Shown here piece after piece: positions 1-10,789 of a stretch of DNA of 64,000 bases. A program made the translations under genes and the position numbers. The notes beneath the pieces are model-generated. The model had not been told where the DNA came from and ran no database searches. It saw only the letters and a list, made by a program, of their open reading frames with translations. This stretch comes from Escallonia rubra (Eukaryota; Streptophyta; Magnoliopsida; Escalloniales; Escalloniaceae): contig JAVXUO010001037.1 in NCBI GenBank assembly GCA_033065855.1, positions 606,501 to 670,500 of the forward strand. The letters run 5' to 3'. Numbering within the stretch: the first letter of the stretch is position 1; each line of letters starts with the position of its first letter.

Positions 1-760
1 TTATTAGCAAAACAGGCGTGAAAATTTTGGTCTTTGCCTCAAAGCTTTATTGCCCAAGTTCTAAAAGGTCGCTACTTCCAACATCAAGCTTTTATACAGG
101 CTAAAAATACCAACAATAGTTCATGAATTGGAAAAGCCTCTTAGTTGGACAAAGAGTCTTAAAGCAAGGGCTTCAATGGAAAATAGAGGATGGCATATCC
201 ATTTCTGTTTGGATGAATTGGTGGCTGCCTATGTCGCCACCAACTAAGCTTGTTCAGTTTCGAACTCATGCCAATAGCCATTGGCGTGTTTTCGACTTAA
301 TCTCTCAGGACTCTCAGAATTGGAACGTGGAATGAGTCCTTTCAGTCTTCCATATTGCCCTGGCTACTTCTATTTTTCGCATCAACCTTGCGTCTCTCAA
401 TTTTGTTGACAAGATCTTTATACCCTTTTCCTTTAATAGTTTCTTCTCTGTGTCTTCTGCCTATAATTTTCTTATATGTCATCCCACTCATTCCCATAGA
501 TCTGGGCCTATTATCTCATATAAATTGCGGTGTCGTATGTGGAAATTACCTATACCGGAAAAACCCAAGTTCTTTTTATGGAAATTTCTTCATAATCGAC
601 TACCACTCTATTCTGAACTCCTTAAAAGAATTGCCCCCTTCTCGACTCATGTCCTCTCTGTCTTAATGCCTCTGAAACCCATGAACATTTATTTTTCAAC
701 TGTTCTTCAGTTCAAAAAGTATGGAAATCTGCTATGTTTGCTCCTGGGTGCTCTAACTTG
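1..760 (+). pseudogene. LINE ORF2: RT C-terminus and zinc-binding segment (zf-RVT)
   Basis: From the first bases the frame matches the post-RT region of plant LINEs (alanine/glutamine/lysine-rich 'LLAKQA', then a TGA at 19-21 where the family has Trp). At 123-335 the protein reads 'QGLQWKIEDGISISVW', the typical segment before zf-RVT. At 450-767 the pattern W-x-P-x-K-x-FLWK-x-LHNRLP is present. In a third frame, 650-703 gives a CPLC...HEH...C cluster, the zinc ligand set of zf-RVT. At least two frameshifts separate these pieces, so no intact protein can be made. The assignment rests on motif order. Confidence 0.8.
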
Positions 761-796
761 GTTTTAGGTTCTTCGAGAGCCTGGCTCTGATCTTGG

Positions 797-1645
797 TTGT
801 CTAAACCTATCTTTAGGAAGCCGCTTGATCTCATGTTCATCCTTCGTATTTTCTTTTTACTTTGGAATATCTGGCTTGGTCGAAATGATTTAGTATTTCA
901 TCATAAACCTTTTATTCCTTATCTGATTCTAAGGAAATTTAATTTGTCTCTTCAAGATCTTCGGTGCTCCAAAAAATTTCAGCTTAGGCTTAGCAACTCG
1001 TTTAAGCCTCACCCTCAGGGCAAACTGAAAGCTCATCCGCTCCTTTTGTTTAAACATTTCTACCCCCCTCTTTATCCTTTATTCTTCTCCCATCAATGCT
1101 CATGTCCATCGAGCCAAGGTCCAATTACTTGTGTGGTGACAGTTGCGGAAAGTCAGGAAGATAACAAATTGGGTTTCGGATTAGCACTCTTTAACATTCG
1201 CCGGAATCCCATTGGGTTCATATGTGTCATCCTTTATACTGCCTGCCATGAGTAGGATTGATTCATATGTTCTTTCTTTGGCCTTACAATGATTATCTTC
1301 TCTGCCTTGCTCACACGTTATCTTATTGCTTGCTCCTTCACTTGTGATTGGATAGTTTCCAGGCCGAGAACATCGCCTTAATGGTTTGTTTGCACAGCGT
1401 GTACAGTGTTTAGCTTCGCAGTTTGACTTGGCAATTAACTACAGATTTTTGCATTCAGTGCACATCGGGAGGAGTATAGATCGAGATCTGACTTGGCTTC
1501 AGCTCTGGCTTCTTTTGTTTTGCGTTTCAGGGTTGGTTTTCAGCAACACTAGTTTGATCGTGTACATGTCGATGTCCCTTTTGCCTTATCTGATAGTTTG
1601 GTCCCCGGAGCTCTCCTTCCTGATTTGTGTCTCATTTAGTTAGCT
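797..1645 (+). pseudogene. LINE ORF2: linker and decayed RNase H region
   Basis: The frame at 797-1255 contains 'FFLLWNIWLGRNDLVF', the W-x-IW-x-RN-x-x-F signature that follows zf-RVT in plant LINEs, then a Pro-rich linker and a degraded RNase H start near 1135-1250. After a stop at 1253-1255 the reading continues in other frames to about 1640 without clear catalytic residues. Position after zf-RVT supports RNase H, but the domain is too decayed to list its active site. Confidence 0.65.
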
Positions 1646-1790
1646 GTCTTTGCTTTGGTTGGGTTTGTCAACCATTTGTCTCTCTTTTGGTAGTCCTGTA
1701 ATAGTTATACTCTACTCTTGCAATCTTTTGTACTTTGTACTTGGTTTTTAGAATGATATATATATATATAGTTCTCAATATTCCCCAAAA

Positions 1791-4300
1791 AAAACCACCT
1801 TGAGGGGACCTGGTAGCCAGCCAGAATTACATGTGGTTGGTTGAACGGGCATGTATAAGGAACGCTTGTGGGCTTTAGCCGAGTAAGATGGTAGCTACTA
1901 GCTAGGGTAATCTCTCAGGACAGAGTGACAGGAGAGGAGCGGAAACAAGGAGTGGAGTGATCCAGTGCAATTGTGTTAGTGTAGAAGTTTCCGTTCGACA
2001 AAAAAATAAACAAACAGTTGAGTCATCGGTTTCCGCGCAGCTCGTAGAAAACATGATACTTTTCCTTTCTTGGCCCTTGGAGATATCAAACTGACAAGTA
2101 CAATCGTAAAACCAGTGGCGACAATCATGATGATGGATGCTCAATTAATAGAGGGAGGGAACCCCTAAATCAGGGGTAGCCAAAAGGCAACTCCTAGAAG
2201 ATATCAAGGGAATGCCTGAAGCCTGCTGAAGTGCTATCAAGTGCAATGTTATCTGGAAGGCATTGCTAGTGAGTCAACTAAAACACCTTCGCGCTTTGCA
2301 ACCCAACTTTCCGACCGCTTCACTTGCTTTTCTCCAAGATACTCGTGGGAAGGAGAAGATAGCATTAATGCAGACCAATAGAAGCAGTAATTGTACGCAA
2401 GGGTACAAATTCCCTAAATCTAATGTTTCGCAAATGCAGAAAATGAGCATTCCCTAGTTATTTGGATCTAGCGAAAGTAGCAAATTCGAAACTTTTGTCC
2501 TGAAGTGTGTTTATATAGATGCAGTGCGAATAATTTAGATAACCAATGGTTAAACTTGCTAATTCCCTTTCTCTTACTTCCTGTATTACAAAATAATCAT
2601 TCCACGCAAACCGCAACCCCAAAAGCAAACCCACAAGTTTCACATATACCCTGGATTGCCACACCACGTACGGGTACCAAAACCAACAATGGACCAGGTA
2701 AAACTGCTGTAACTACAGACGTGTAATAAGTGTGTGTGCTTAGCGCATCGGAAGTGTCGCTCATATCTTGCTCCTATAAGAAAAAACCCAGTAAGAAAAG
2801 GAAAAGGAAAGTAAAACGACATTATCCTGGAAGAAGAAACCTTCTGGTGCCTATTTTAGGCCGACGCGAAATGGACTGCAATTGTGCATTAAAGTGTTGG
2901 CACGGAGATAATATAGAAATATATGCAGGGTGACTCGACTTCAAAGATGTTCCGAATTTGGAAAACCCAAATGCACAAATAATAATATGCCCAAACCAGA
3001 ACCAAATCTGTGAACTCCTCGGCTAATTTAAAGCTCTTCTGTTTCTGAAGTTTCCAGTAGATCTGGCTGCTGATTTTCTGCAGCAAATTCAGCTCCGCAG
3101 AACGATGAAACGTCTGCAAAACTTCAGCTGTGCAGACGGGTGAAGATCTGCAATTGATCCCCATAATATCAGCCTTTAATATTGCTAATGCTAATATGGC
3201 CCAAGTCATTTACTAGCTTTTCTTTTGGGGCGATGAGTCGTAACAAGAAGTTTCTCAGCTGTTCATCTAATGCGTGATGCAACTTTCTTTAGGCATAGAT
3301 GCTGGAATATCATAGGTGTCCTTGCCTGGGTTCTCTCTCTACATTCTTACTTTCTTCCCTTTACTTTCTGCACTTGAGCCTCCAACAAAACCAAATCAGG
3401 CCAGGCAACTAAACAGCCTAAATGAGCCTCCAAAACTAACCATTCCTAGCCCCTCATATTCAAAGACTTAAATCAATTACGAAACCTAATTTCAACAATC
3501 CTACATCCATAGGCACCTAAGATTGGTTGTGAGTAACATTTTTTCCTAAGTTCGCAGAGGAGGAGCGGGAATGGATCGGGTGCGGCGTAGTACCTAAAAG
3601 AACCCAAATTGGGAGCGGCTAGAATAAGCAAATGATATTTATAGTTTGTGCTATTATATTTGGTAATAGATATATATACTTACAAATATAATGTAAAATT
3701 TTCGTTTATTAATGTTAATATTTCCAAAAGGATGGTTATTTATGCTTTTAGCCTACAAAAAAAGTCAATCTTATCAGTGCTGACTGATAGACCAGCCTTA
3801 CGTATCGACCAATGCTAAAGGAGCTTGATATGGCCACATTGAAACCATTTAAACGTTCACATCCTTTGGTCCGCTCCCACGTGCTCTACCTCTTAGCAAA
3901 GTGACAGTACATCATTTCCTAGTAATTATCGGAACCAAAGAAAAGACAACTTTCTCTTGGCCCAGGCTTGATTTGCTTCATCGTACTCTTTCTCTTAAAA
4001 AATTTAGCCTTCATTAATGATATAATTATATCCATTAACGGTGGATAAGTTAATGCCAGCAAGAGAAAATAATCTACAGCTGCTTGGATTCGTGATCCGA
4101 ACCTACCTGAAATCGTGCTCCCAACAAGCTCCCAAGCTGGGAGCGCAGATTCACGAATCTCAGGGAAATTCATGGGCTTCTCGCATGAATCCTGCAACTG
4201 AAATTTTTTTCCTTAAAATTCATCTACGGTGTGGGTTTATATCTAATCAAGAGATTTAACTAATTACTAAAGAGATCCCTAAGCTTTATGCCTAACACAA
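1791..4300. other. Intergenic DNA, no gene recognised
   Basis: Both strands were read. Only short frames without family features occur (for example 1902-2144 minus and 2889-3209 minus). There is no clear transposon end, tRNA or tandem repeat. The stretch 3610-3760 is notably AT-rich. This lies between the LINE and the 3' end of the BPC gene. Confidence 0.5.
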
Positions 4301-4891
4301 TATCTCATAATTCTTAATAAAATCAAAATTATTGCTCATAGATGCCCAGAGCACCTCAGTCATATTGGGTGCCACTTTGACAACACTATATTAGTAACAA
4401 TCAGCACAACATCAATAGACTCAAAAGACATGTACACATATATAGGGGGAAAAATCACGTAAAAGAGTGGAAACATTGACACATTAGACCAGATAAACAC
4501 TGCCAGAAAAACAACAGCAGGGGAGGATAAGGAAGACAGCGTGTAGCAAAGGGAGGACACTGAAATAAAAAAACATTCAATTGCTGATCTTTGACAAGAA
4601 CAAATAGAAGATGGAAAGATAGTATCTCAATATAATCCAACAAATGAAAAAACCTCATCCAGAATCCTACCTTCGGATGGTCAGCGGAAACATTGGTAGC
4701 CTTAAAACAGAAATGAAAAGGGAAATTAAACAAAGTCTCGGGATCCCCAGATGTCTGAAGTTCCAACAACATGTGTCATGAGAAAAATCATGGACTACAA
4801 GGAGTGAATCTCTGCAAAGGCCACATAGATATATACAGGTAAAACAGACCAGATGCAAGGGCATCCCGCTAATGGTAGCCATGATGAAAGT
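4300..4891 (-). other. Probable 3' untranslated region of the BPC gene
   Basis: The region directly after the BPC stop codon (TAG, 4892-4894 on the minus strand) holds only short minus-strand frames (4360-4560, 4455-4772, 4667-4882) that overlap in different registers and have no recognisable domain. Position and lack of coding character suggest 3' UTR plus flank. The poly(A) site was not determined. Confidence 0.35.
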
Positions 4892-5761
4892 CTACCTGAT
4901 TGTGACAAACTTGTTGGTGCCATGTTTTGCCCAATGAGTCCTTAGATCGATTGCGTTAGCAAAGTTATACCCTTCGGCTGCAAGTTTCTCCAACACCTTC
5001 TTGAATGCACCCTGACTCATCTTCCGTCCAGCTATCCTTGCTCCACGTCTTTTGGTGCTCATAGGCAAAGGATACATTGATATGGTCGTTGTGCAGCAAG
5101 CCGATTGCCAACCGCCACAGCCCCATCGATAACACTGCTGCGGACTACCAGTGCATGAGCAAACTGGTATTGGAATACCAGAAATATCCATATCGATCCC
5201 ATTTATTACAACATCCATATTCTTCTTCGCTGGTTTAGAGCGCTGAATAGACGAATTGCCGTTTTCCTTCGGAACAGAAGGGCCCTTCTTTGGCTTCTTT
5301 GCTTTCGGGGCTTTTGGGGTAGCACCAGCTGACCTTCTCTTCATTGGGCCACCTCCTTCCTTCCTAACACCTGGATCTTCCAGACTCACCCTTGGATCCT
5401 TTAATGGCTCAGGTGGCGGTAATATCTGCATGGAATGCGTCCCAGAAGGTTCAGGTAGTACTCCAAAGCTAGTGTTTCCCGGCAACATGTGAAGGAACTC
5501 TTTTCTAGAATTTACCCAAGTGTCCCTCATATAATCCATGTGAACAGGCGCTTCAGAGACCACACAATCTCGAGGGTGAGGGTGAGGGTGAGGGTGGGGA
5601 TGATAATTCCCATTGGCATTCACCATAACAGTGTGATCACGTCCAGAGAGGAAAGGTTTCGTGTCTCGGTCTTGCATTGTCATAAGCTGCAGACCGAGAT
5701 GCCCCTTGAGAGAAGGTTCGTAATAACCCCAATTGCGCATGTTCAATCCGTCGTCATCCAT
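4892..5761 (-). CDS. BPC: BASIC PENTACYSTEINE transcription factor, class I (GAGA-binding)
   Basis: A single coding exon gives 289 residues, close to the length of class I BPC proteins. These nuclear proteins bind GA/CT repeats in promoters and recruit repressive chromatin complexes. The N-terminus begins MDDDGLNMRNWGYYEP, the class I signature, followed by a GHLGLQLM segment. The middle has a His-Pro repeat, then a Lys/Pro-rich basic stretch (nuclear localisation). The last about 90 residues are the conserved DNA-binding domain: the Cys cluster VCSCTG, QQCYRWGC, SACCTTT (about residues 201-223), then MSTKRRGARIAGRKMSQ and the C-terminal HGTNKFVTIR. I chose the ATG at 5761, not the upstream in-frame one at 5827, because family homology starts here and a splice acceptor (TGTAG at 5767-5771) lies five bases upstream. 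No lesion is visible, so this is probably functional. Confidence 0.96.
   Translation of the reverse strand: MDDDGLNMRNWGYYEPSLKGHLGLQLMTMQDRDTKPFLSGRDHTVMVNANGNYHPHPHPHPHPRDCVVSEAPVHMDYMRDTWVNSRKEFLHMLPGNTSFGVLPEPSGTHSMQILPPPEPLKDPRVSLEDPGVRKEGGGPMKRRSAGATPKAPKAKKPKKGPSVPKENGNSSIQRSKPAKKNMDVVINGIDMDISGIPIPVCSCTGSPQQCYRWGCGGWQSACCTTTISMYPLPMSTKRRGARIAGRKMSQGAFKKVLEKLAAEGYNFANAIDLRTHWAKHGTNKFVTIR
5573..5599 (-). repeat. Hexamer repeat encoding a His-Pro run
   Basis: Four to five tandem copies of a GGGTGA/TCACCC-type hexamer lie in the BPC coding sequence and encode (His-Pro)4-5 after NGNY. Because the unit is a multiple of three, slippage would change length without breaking the frame. Confidence 0.85.
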
Positions 5762-5766
5762 CACAA

Positions 5767-6606
5767 CTACAGATCCAGGCAAACAACAAGGAAAATTAAA
5801 TCTTTTTCTGCGTTCCTGTTTACACAATTGAAGGCATTATAGCCCTCATAACTGCGGCTATAAAAACCAACAGCAGAGGAAGGCATCAAAGTATTAGTAA
5901 CAGACTATTGAACCGTCAGATAAACGGAACAGATTTCTAGGGGGGGAATCTGAACATATGGAAAGGCAGATCCGAATAGTCACACAGTGCAATGTAAATA
6001 ACAGTGTCATATGAATCTTGTAGTTTAGACAGGCACATCATATGCATTGGAATCCTAATAACAAATGCTGTAGGACAGGCAACGGCCATAAAACCACTAT
6101 TACCCGGAAATGGTAAAGCCAATGACAACAATTACATCAAGCCCACAGGACCCAAATTTAACACGCGGAAAACCACAACAAACAAATGCAGTTCCAGTGA
6201 AGCAAATTAAAATTCCAGGGTTTTGAACATAGAATCTCGTAGAAATTAAAAACCAAATTCAGATCCATTTGCGTATCATAAAAGGAAAACATCACAGATC
6301 TGTCAGAACTATTGAATCATCAACATAAATAACGGCATGCAGTAAAATTAACAACAAAAGGGTTGAAACTTGGGGGCTTTAAACATAGATCTCACTAGAC
6401 AGAAGAAAAGGGATCAGATCCGTTATAAAGATCTACAATCAGAGACAACCAATTCACATGGTAGACATTAAAATGTAGATGAAATGCCAAAAAAGAATAG
6501 AAATGGGCATATATATTCAAGACTTCAAACAGCGAAATAGGAAAGCTGAGATTTTTACAGAGAGAGGGAGAGAGAGAAAGAGAGAGAGAAGGAGGGGGGG
6601 ACTTAC
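5767..6606 (-). other. Probable 5' UTR intron of the BPC gene
   Basis: On the minus strand a consensus donor GTAAGT starts at 6606, and a pyrimidine-rich acceptor ending TGTAG lies at 5771-5767, five bases before the chosen ATG. The 840-bp stretch between is AT-rich and without coding character, as expected for a leader intron. An intron in the 5' UTR is known for plant BPC genes. The exact sites are inferred from sequence and have no transcript support here. Confidence 0.65.
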
Positions 6607-6720
6607 TTGTGTGGGTAAACAGCTCTTTTAGGGTTTTTTTGCCCAGGAGAGAGGAGAGAGAAACCAGAGAGAGGAGAGAGGAGAGAGAATTCTGAGAGCG
6701 AGAGAAAGAGAGAGAAAGAG
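6555..6720. repeat. GA/CT-rich blocks spanning exon 1 and intron start
   Basis: Two clusters of GAGAGA on the plus strand (about 6558-6597 in the proposed intron, 6646-6720 in the proposed exon 1) are separated by the splice donor. Blocks of this kind are the known binding target of BPC proteins, so the gene carries sites for its own product family. Autoregulation is inference. Confidence 0.8.
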
Positions 6721-6760
6721 TTACATGTGTTGTGTGTATTCTTGAAATTGTTTGTGTTAT
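6607..6760 (-). other. Probable BPC 5' leader exon 1 (CT-rich)
   Basis: Read on the minus strand this is a run of CTCTCT and TTTCTC blocks followed by CCCTAAAAGAGC and the donor ACAA|GTAAGT. CT-rich leaders with an AAACCCTA-like box are common in plant housekeeping transcripts. The transcription start was not located. The upper bound is where the CT-rich sequence gives way to AT-rich DNA. Confidence 0.55.
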
Positions 6761-6769
6761 CAAAACATT

Positions 6770-8954
6770 TCCACATTTAATAAAACAAATCTAACCGATA
6801 TCTATCTCCTATGTTTACATGCGTGGTGGATATGTGACAGGTGACCACCGAAAACTCTCACTCCCAAGTCTTATCCTTCTGTTCGACCTCACCTACGCTT
6901 TATTCTTATTCTATTCTATACAAATATATTTATTATATACACTAGATGAAAGCAGTACATCTTTATGAAAAATGATATTAAATTACATTTATATAAAATT
7001 ATATATATCCGTAAGAGAAAACAAATATAGCTATTACATTATTTTTAGGATTTTACACTTTTTGTTAGAGTTTATCTCATGATATTAAGCCCCAAAGGAT
7101 CTAAAATATATGTAATATTGCTCCATGAAGAGAAAGTACATCATAAAAAAAATGTATTTTACTTTTGGATATAGTTCATTCAGACTTAGAGTTTAAAACT
7201 CAAGTTTGACAACATATTCAGATGACAAGTATAAACCTTCAAGTCCTCAAGCAATCTTCACTTATTCATACAATTTAAGTCTAGTGAACTATACACATTC
7301 TATTTATTGTCACCATGTTAAGCATTCTGCTTATATAAAACACGCTAACATCAAATATACATACCATTACTCTCGGATTTTCATTATATTAAATGCTACT
7401 AAGTGCTAGACAAAAAAATTATTGATTTTACTTATTTCGTCACAACGAAAAAACTGTTTTAATCTCACCAAAACTCTTTTTAGGTTGTAATTGGCTCAAA
7501 TTTCCTTTCATTGCATCATCTTCAGGAAATTTGCATACTCAAATACGTGGACTGGATGCACATCTTACCAGTTATGTCAGTGCGATACTTTGTTATTATA
7601 TTTTCATTTGCAAATCGAATAATTTCCTAATCAAAGTATTAATGTAACATACTTTTTATGCTAGGAATAGGTTAATCGAGAAGTATCAAGTAAGGAATAA
7701 AGCTATAAATAGATTAACAATGAGATTCGTTAAATAGAAATTACGGTGCTCGCTTTTAGACGACATCGTGAAAATCATATACGCGTATACTAATATTAAA
7801 AAGAATTTATGTCTTCATTATGTGAGATACCAATTTTGCTCGTTCAAACTAACAATCTCAAAGCCAGGGTGTGCGACATACAAAATTCTTACCTTGAAAT
7901 TAAGTTTGGTGCTTCTACTATAACAATAAAATTATGAAAATACAATACGTTGCATATTCAGTACGTATTTTCTCTTTATTGTCTTTACAACGGATAAAAT
8001 GTTTCAACCCACTTATGTAATCTAGGGTAAATTTGGTATACTTTTTGTCGCCTTTAATTGCTTTTGACATCAGGACTAAGACCTAGTTTAAGGATGGTCT
8101 CACTTTGGTTACTTGGAACATACTGAGTCAACATTTTTCTATCAAAATTAACGCTGATATAATGTTGCTAATTCTGTACAATTCATAAGTGTTCTGCTCC
8201 AAACTTTTAAAGTTGAATTAATTATGACCAAGATGTTTGTTAACCCCATTTTACTTATAGAGATTGTCCAAATAAAGATGATAATCTTTCTATTAATGAA
8301 TTTTTCAAATTCAAATTAAGATGTATTTGTCTTGTTTATTGGTAAATGAGTGCCATCTATTCCCTCACAACAATTAGGTAAAGTTCACAAGTTCAAAATC
8401 TTGATAATTTCTATAGTTGTTGAGCTAAGATGGTTTTGATCATAAGAACATTAATGTACATTTAAGAGGATGTTACTATTTTCATTAGATTATGGAATGA
8501 GAAACTTTTTAAAGCTTCATAGCCTTTTTCTAAAGGTAAAAGAAAGCAAGTAGTTATATATATTTTTGATCAAGTCTACTTTTGGAGGTGTGAGATACAT
8601 AGAAGATGTTGAATTTAGGTGTAATTCATATTTACAATTGAATGGCAAATCAAATAAATTAAATCCAGCTATGGAGAGTATATATGTGATACATGTTTGC
8701 TGCTAAAGAAGTTAAATAGTTGGCTAAAAGTTGAAGAGTTTCAATTAATTTAGGGAGAAGACCCATGCATCTAGAATTTGACAATTAGCTTTGAAAGAGG
8801 AACCATGCATCTAGCATGGAGAGCTGAAGAGTTTTTCGGAACATGACATTAGTTAATGAATGTTTACAACCAAGGTCAATCATGGTATTAAAAAAATATA
8901 TAGGGATAGTTTTGTCCAAAAAATAATTTACGCATTTCCACACTTTTATAAGTA

Positions 8955-8955
<1 letters not shown>
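6770..8955. other. AT-rich intergenic DNA upstream of BPC
   Basis: This holds the presumed BPC promoter side (about 6770-7000) and then 2 kb of very AT-rich sequence with only chance short frames. No transposon termini or RNA gene were recognised. Confidence 0.5.
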
Positions 8956-9004
<49 letters not shown>

Positions 9005-9166
9005 TTATTCATGCTACCTCTTTTCTTTGCTCCGATTCTCTCCTGTTTCTTTCTTAATGGTTTTATCCAGTTCTGTTCATTATTGAATCGTCTTAAATGT
9101 CTAGTACAATGTTAGATTTTTCATTTTCATAAGGTAATATCATTAGGATATAAGAATAACTTTAAT

Positions 9167-9210
<44 letters not shown>

Positions 9211-9375
9211 TCATTGATGCTACCTCTTTTCTTTGCTCCGATTCTATCATGTTTCTTTCTTACTGGTTTTATCCAGTTCTGTTCATTATTGAATCGTCTT
9301 TAATGTCTAGTACAATGTTAGATTTTTCATTTTCATAAGGTAATATCATTAGGATATAAGAATAACTTTAATCAA
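8956..9375. repeat. Two (TA)n arrays within a 206-bp tandem duplication
   Basis: (TA)n arrays lie at 8956-9002 and 9169-9208. Each is followed by the same sequence (9003-9168 and 9209-9375), starting with 'TGCTACCTCTTTTCTTTGCT' a few bases in and ending 'AATAACTTTAATCAA'. Matching points are 206 bp apart. A few substitutions separate the copies, so the duplication is not very recent. It probably arose by unequal exchange between the TA arrays. Confidence 0.9.
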
Positions 9376-9889
9376 CGTTATTTTACCATCCCGGCAATAA
9401 GGTGTTTAGCATGATAACCAATTAATAATAGTAAGGTGTCTGACGTGGTCACCAATTTAAGAACTTCAACTACTTTTAACTTGGACATACTTTTTTCTTC
9501 TCTATGTTTTTCTCTTCAATTTGTTTTCTCTTTTTAATGTTAATTAATAATGGCCTAAGATGTAAACCTTACTGCATTCTTGCGTAAAGCATAAACATTT
9601 TTATTTATCTTCACATTTGCATCATAATTCTTTATCATTACCAATGTAATTATTATTGCAATCTCTTTTCTTTAATGTGCACTTTCACTTGTACTCCGTA
9701 TTAGATATTCTATGTTACTTTAGTTTCATAACCAAACTTTAAATTAATACTAATTAGCGATAACAATATATACATGTGTATATGTATGTATTTACATATG
9801 TGTATGTATTTACATATATACATACATATATTAAAAATATGTGTGTATACATAATTTCTCCGTCATCCTCCCCATTATATGGCTAACGT
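9376..9889. other. Intergenic DNA, nothing recognised
   Basis: AT-rich sequence with short ATGTGTATGTAT-type runs near 9760-9850 leading into the repeat below. No gene or element end is visible. Confidence 0.45.
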
Positions 9890-10029
9890 TCGCATGGATG
9901 GTAAAATAACCGTCTGTTCCATAATGGGACTGACGTCCGACCCATAATGTGGCGGACGAAGCTCACTTAAAAAAACAGATCTAGGCCGCCCACATCGATA
10001 ACGTGGACGGCCAGACTGCGCTCTCATTA
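9890..10029 (-). repeat. Dispersed repeat unit linked to a CA/TA microsatellite
   Basis: This 140-bp unit includes CCATAATGGGAC, CCGACCCATAATGTGG, GCTCACTTAAAAAA and CGATAACGTGGACGG. Its reverse complement recurs twice in tandem at 17577-17845, also ending in a dinucleotide array. The fixed association of unit and microsatellite suggests a small mobile or satellite-like family that carries its own simple-repeat end. It has no coding capacity. Confidence 0.8.

Positions 10030-10030
<1 letters not shown>

Positions 10031-10120
<90 letters not shown>
10031..10120. repeat. Compound microsatellite (CA)25 (TA)20
   Basis: Fifty bases of CA repeat pass directly into forty bases of TA repeat, then ACACATGTAC. 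It forms the end of the dispersed repeat unit at 9890-10029. Confidence 0.95.
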
Positions 10121-10126
<6 letters not shown>

Positions 10127-10779
10127 GTACAGACGCGATCCCCTGCCCGCGCAGGCAATTCAGTTTACTTGCCAACGCATCTGGCTGTCTATTAATGATT
10201 TATGGGCGGTCCAGATTAAATCTTCTCCTTCAATAATGTTAAATAACCCTAATACTTCTATGCAGCCTAATACTTTGTAACATACAAAATAAAATAAAAA
10301 GGTTGTTTTAGGATATAACGTTACTTACAGATCGAGACGTTGTTCTTGGTCTTTGAATGTACGCCAGCCATGCTTCTCATGTTGCTTTCCGATATCCAAG
10401 CTTTCACCAAGTGGACACACAGCTCGCCGTCTTTCGTTCCTTAGAATTGGCTAATTCTATAATCAAACACACAGCTCACAGTAGAAAAATGTCGTACTAA
10501 AACCAATACTTCTTTTATTTATACTGGAAAGGAAATATTACATAGGAGCAATAGAAAGGAACGGTTCCTTCTATTGTTGCACACACTAATTTTTAGCACA
10601 CTTCACACTCTTAGTACACTTCACATTCTCTCAAATTTCTTCTGCCTTCTAACTCTCACTTCGATGAAAGGATCAGGCACATAGGATTCTTCAACAATAA
10701 AAATCCTCTATTATTTTTTGTAGGGTCATCTTTCTCTTCTATTATGGCCGACATCTTTATTTTTCTCCCACTTGGCTTT
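10121..10779. other. Spacer before the first pararetroviral segment
   Basis: No gene is recognised. The boundary with viral sequence is gradual: minus-strand coding character is clear above about 10780 and doubtful between 10620 and 10780. Confidence 0.45.
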
Positions 10780-10789
10780 GTCATTTTTC

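Larger units (their letters stand above)
1..1790 (+). mobile_element. 3' part of an L1-type LINE (non-LTR retrotransposon)
   Basis: The window opens inside a non-LTR retrotransposon. Broken plus-strand frames give the end of the reverse transcriptase, a zinc-binding segment and a degraded RNase H region in the order usual for plant L1-type ORF2. The element fades out after about 1700 into a T-rich stretch, a short TA run (1757-1771) and an A-run (1785-1792), which looks like a LINE 3' end. The 5' part lies outside the window. Stops and frameshifts throughout show a dead copy. I did not identify the target-site duplication. Confidence 0.8.

Noticed and set aside
4360..4882. Three minus-strand frames downstream of BPC
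   Set aside because: Short, overlapping in different registers and without domains; better explained as 3' UTR.
5256..5842. Plus-strand frames opposite the BPC gene
   Set aside because: Shadows of the conserved minus-strand coding sequence.
6395..6763. 122-codon minus-strand frame rich in Ser and Leu
   Set aside because: It is the translation of CT repeats in the leader and intron of BPC and crosses the predicted splice donor.
8785..10236. Open frames of IYIYIY and CVCVCV or THTHTH repeats
   Set aside because: They are translations of TA and CA microsatellites with no coding signal.
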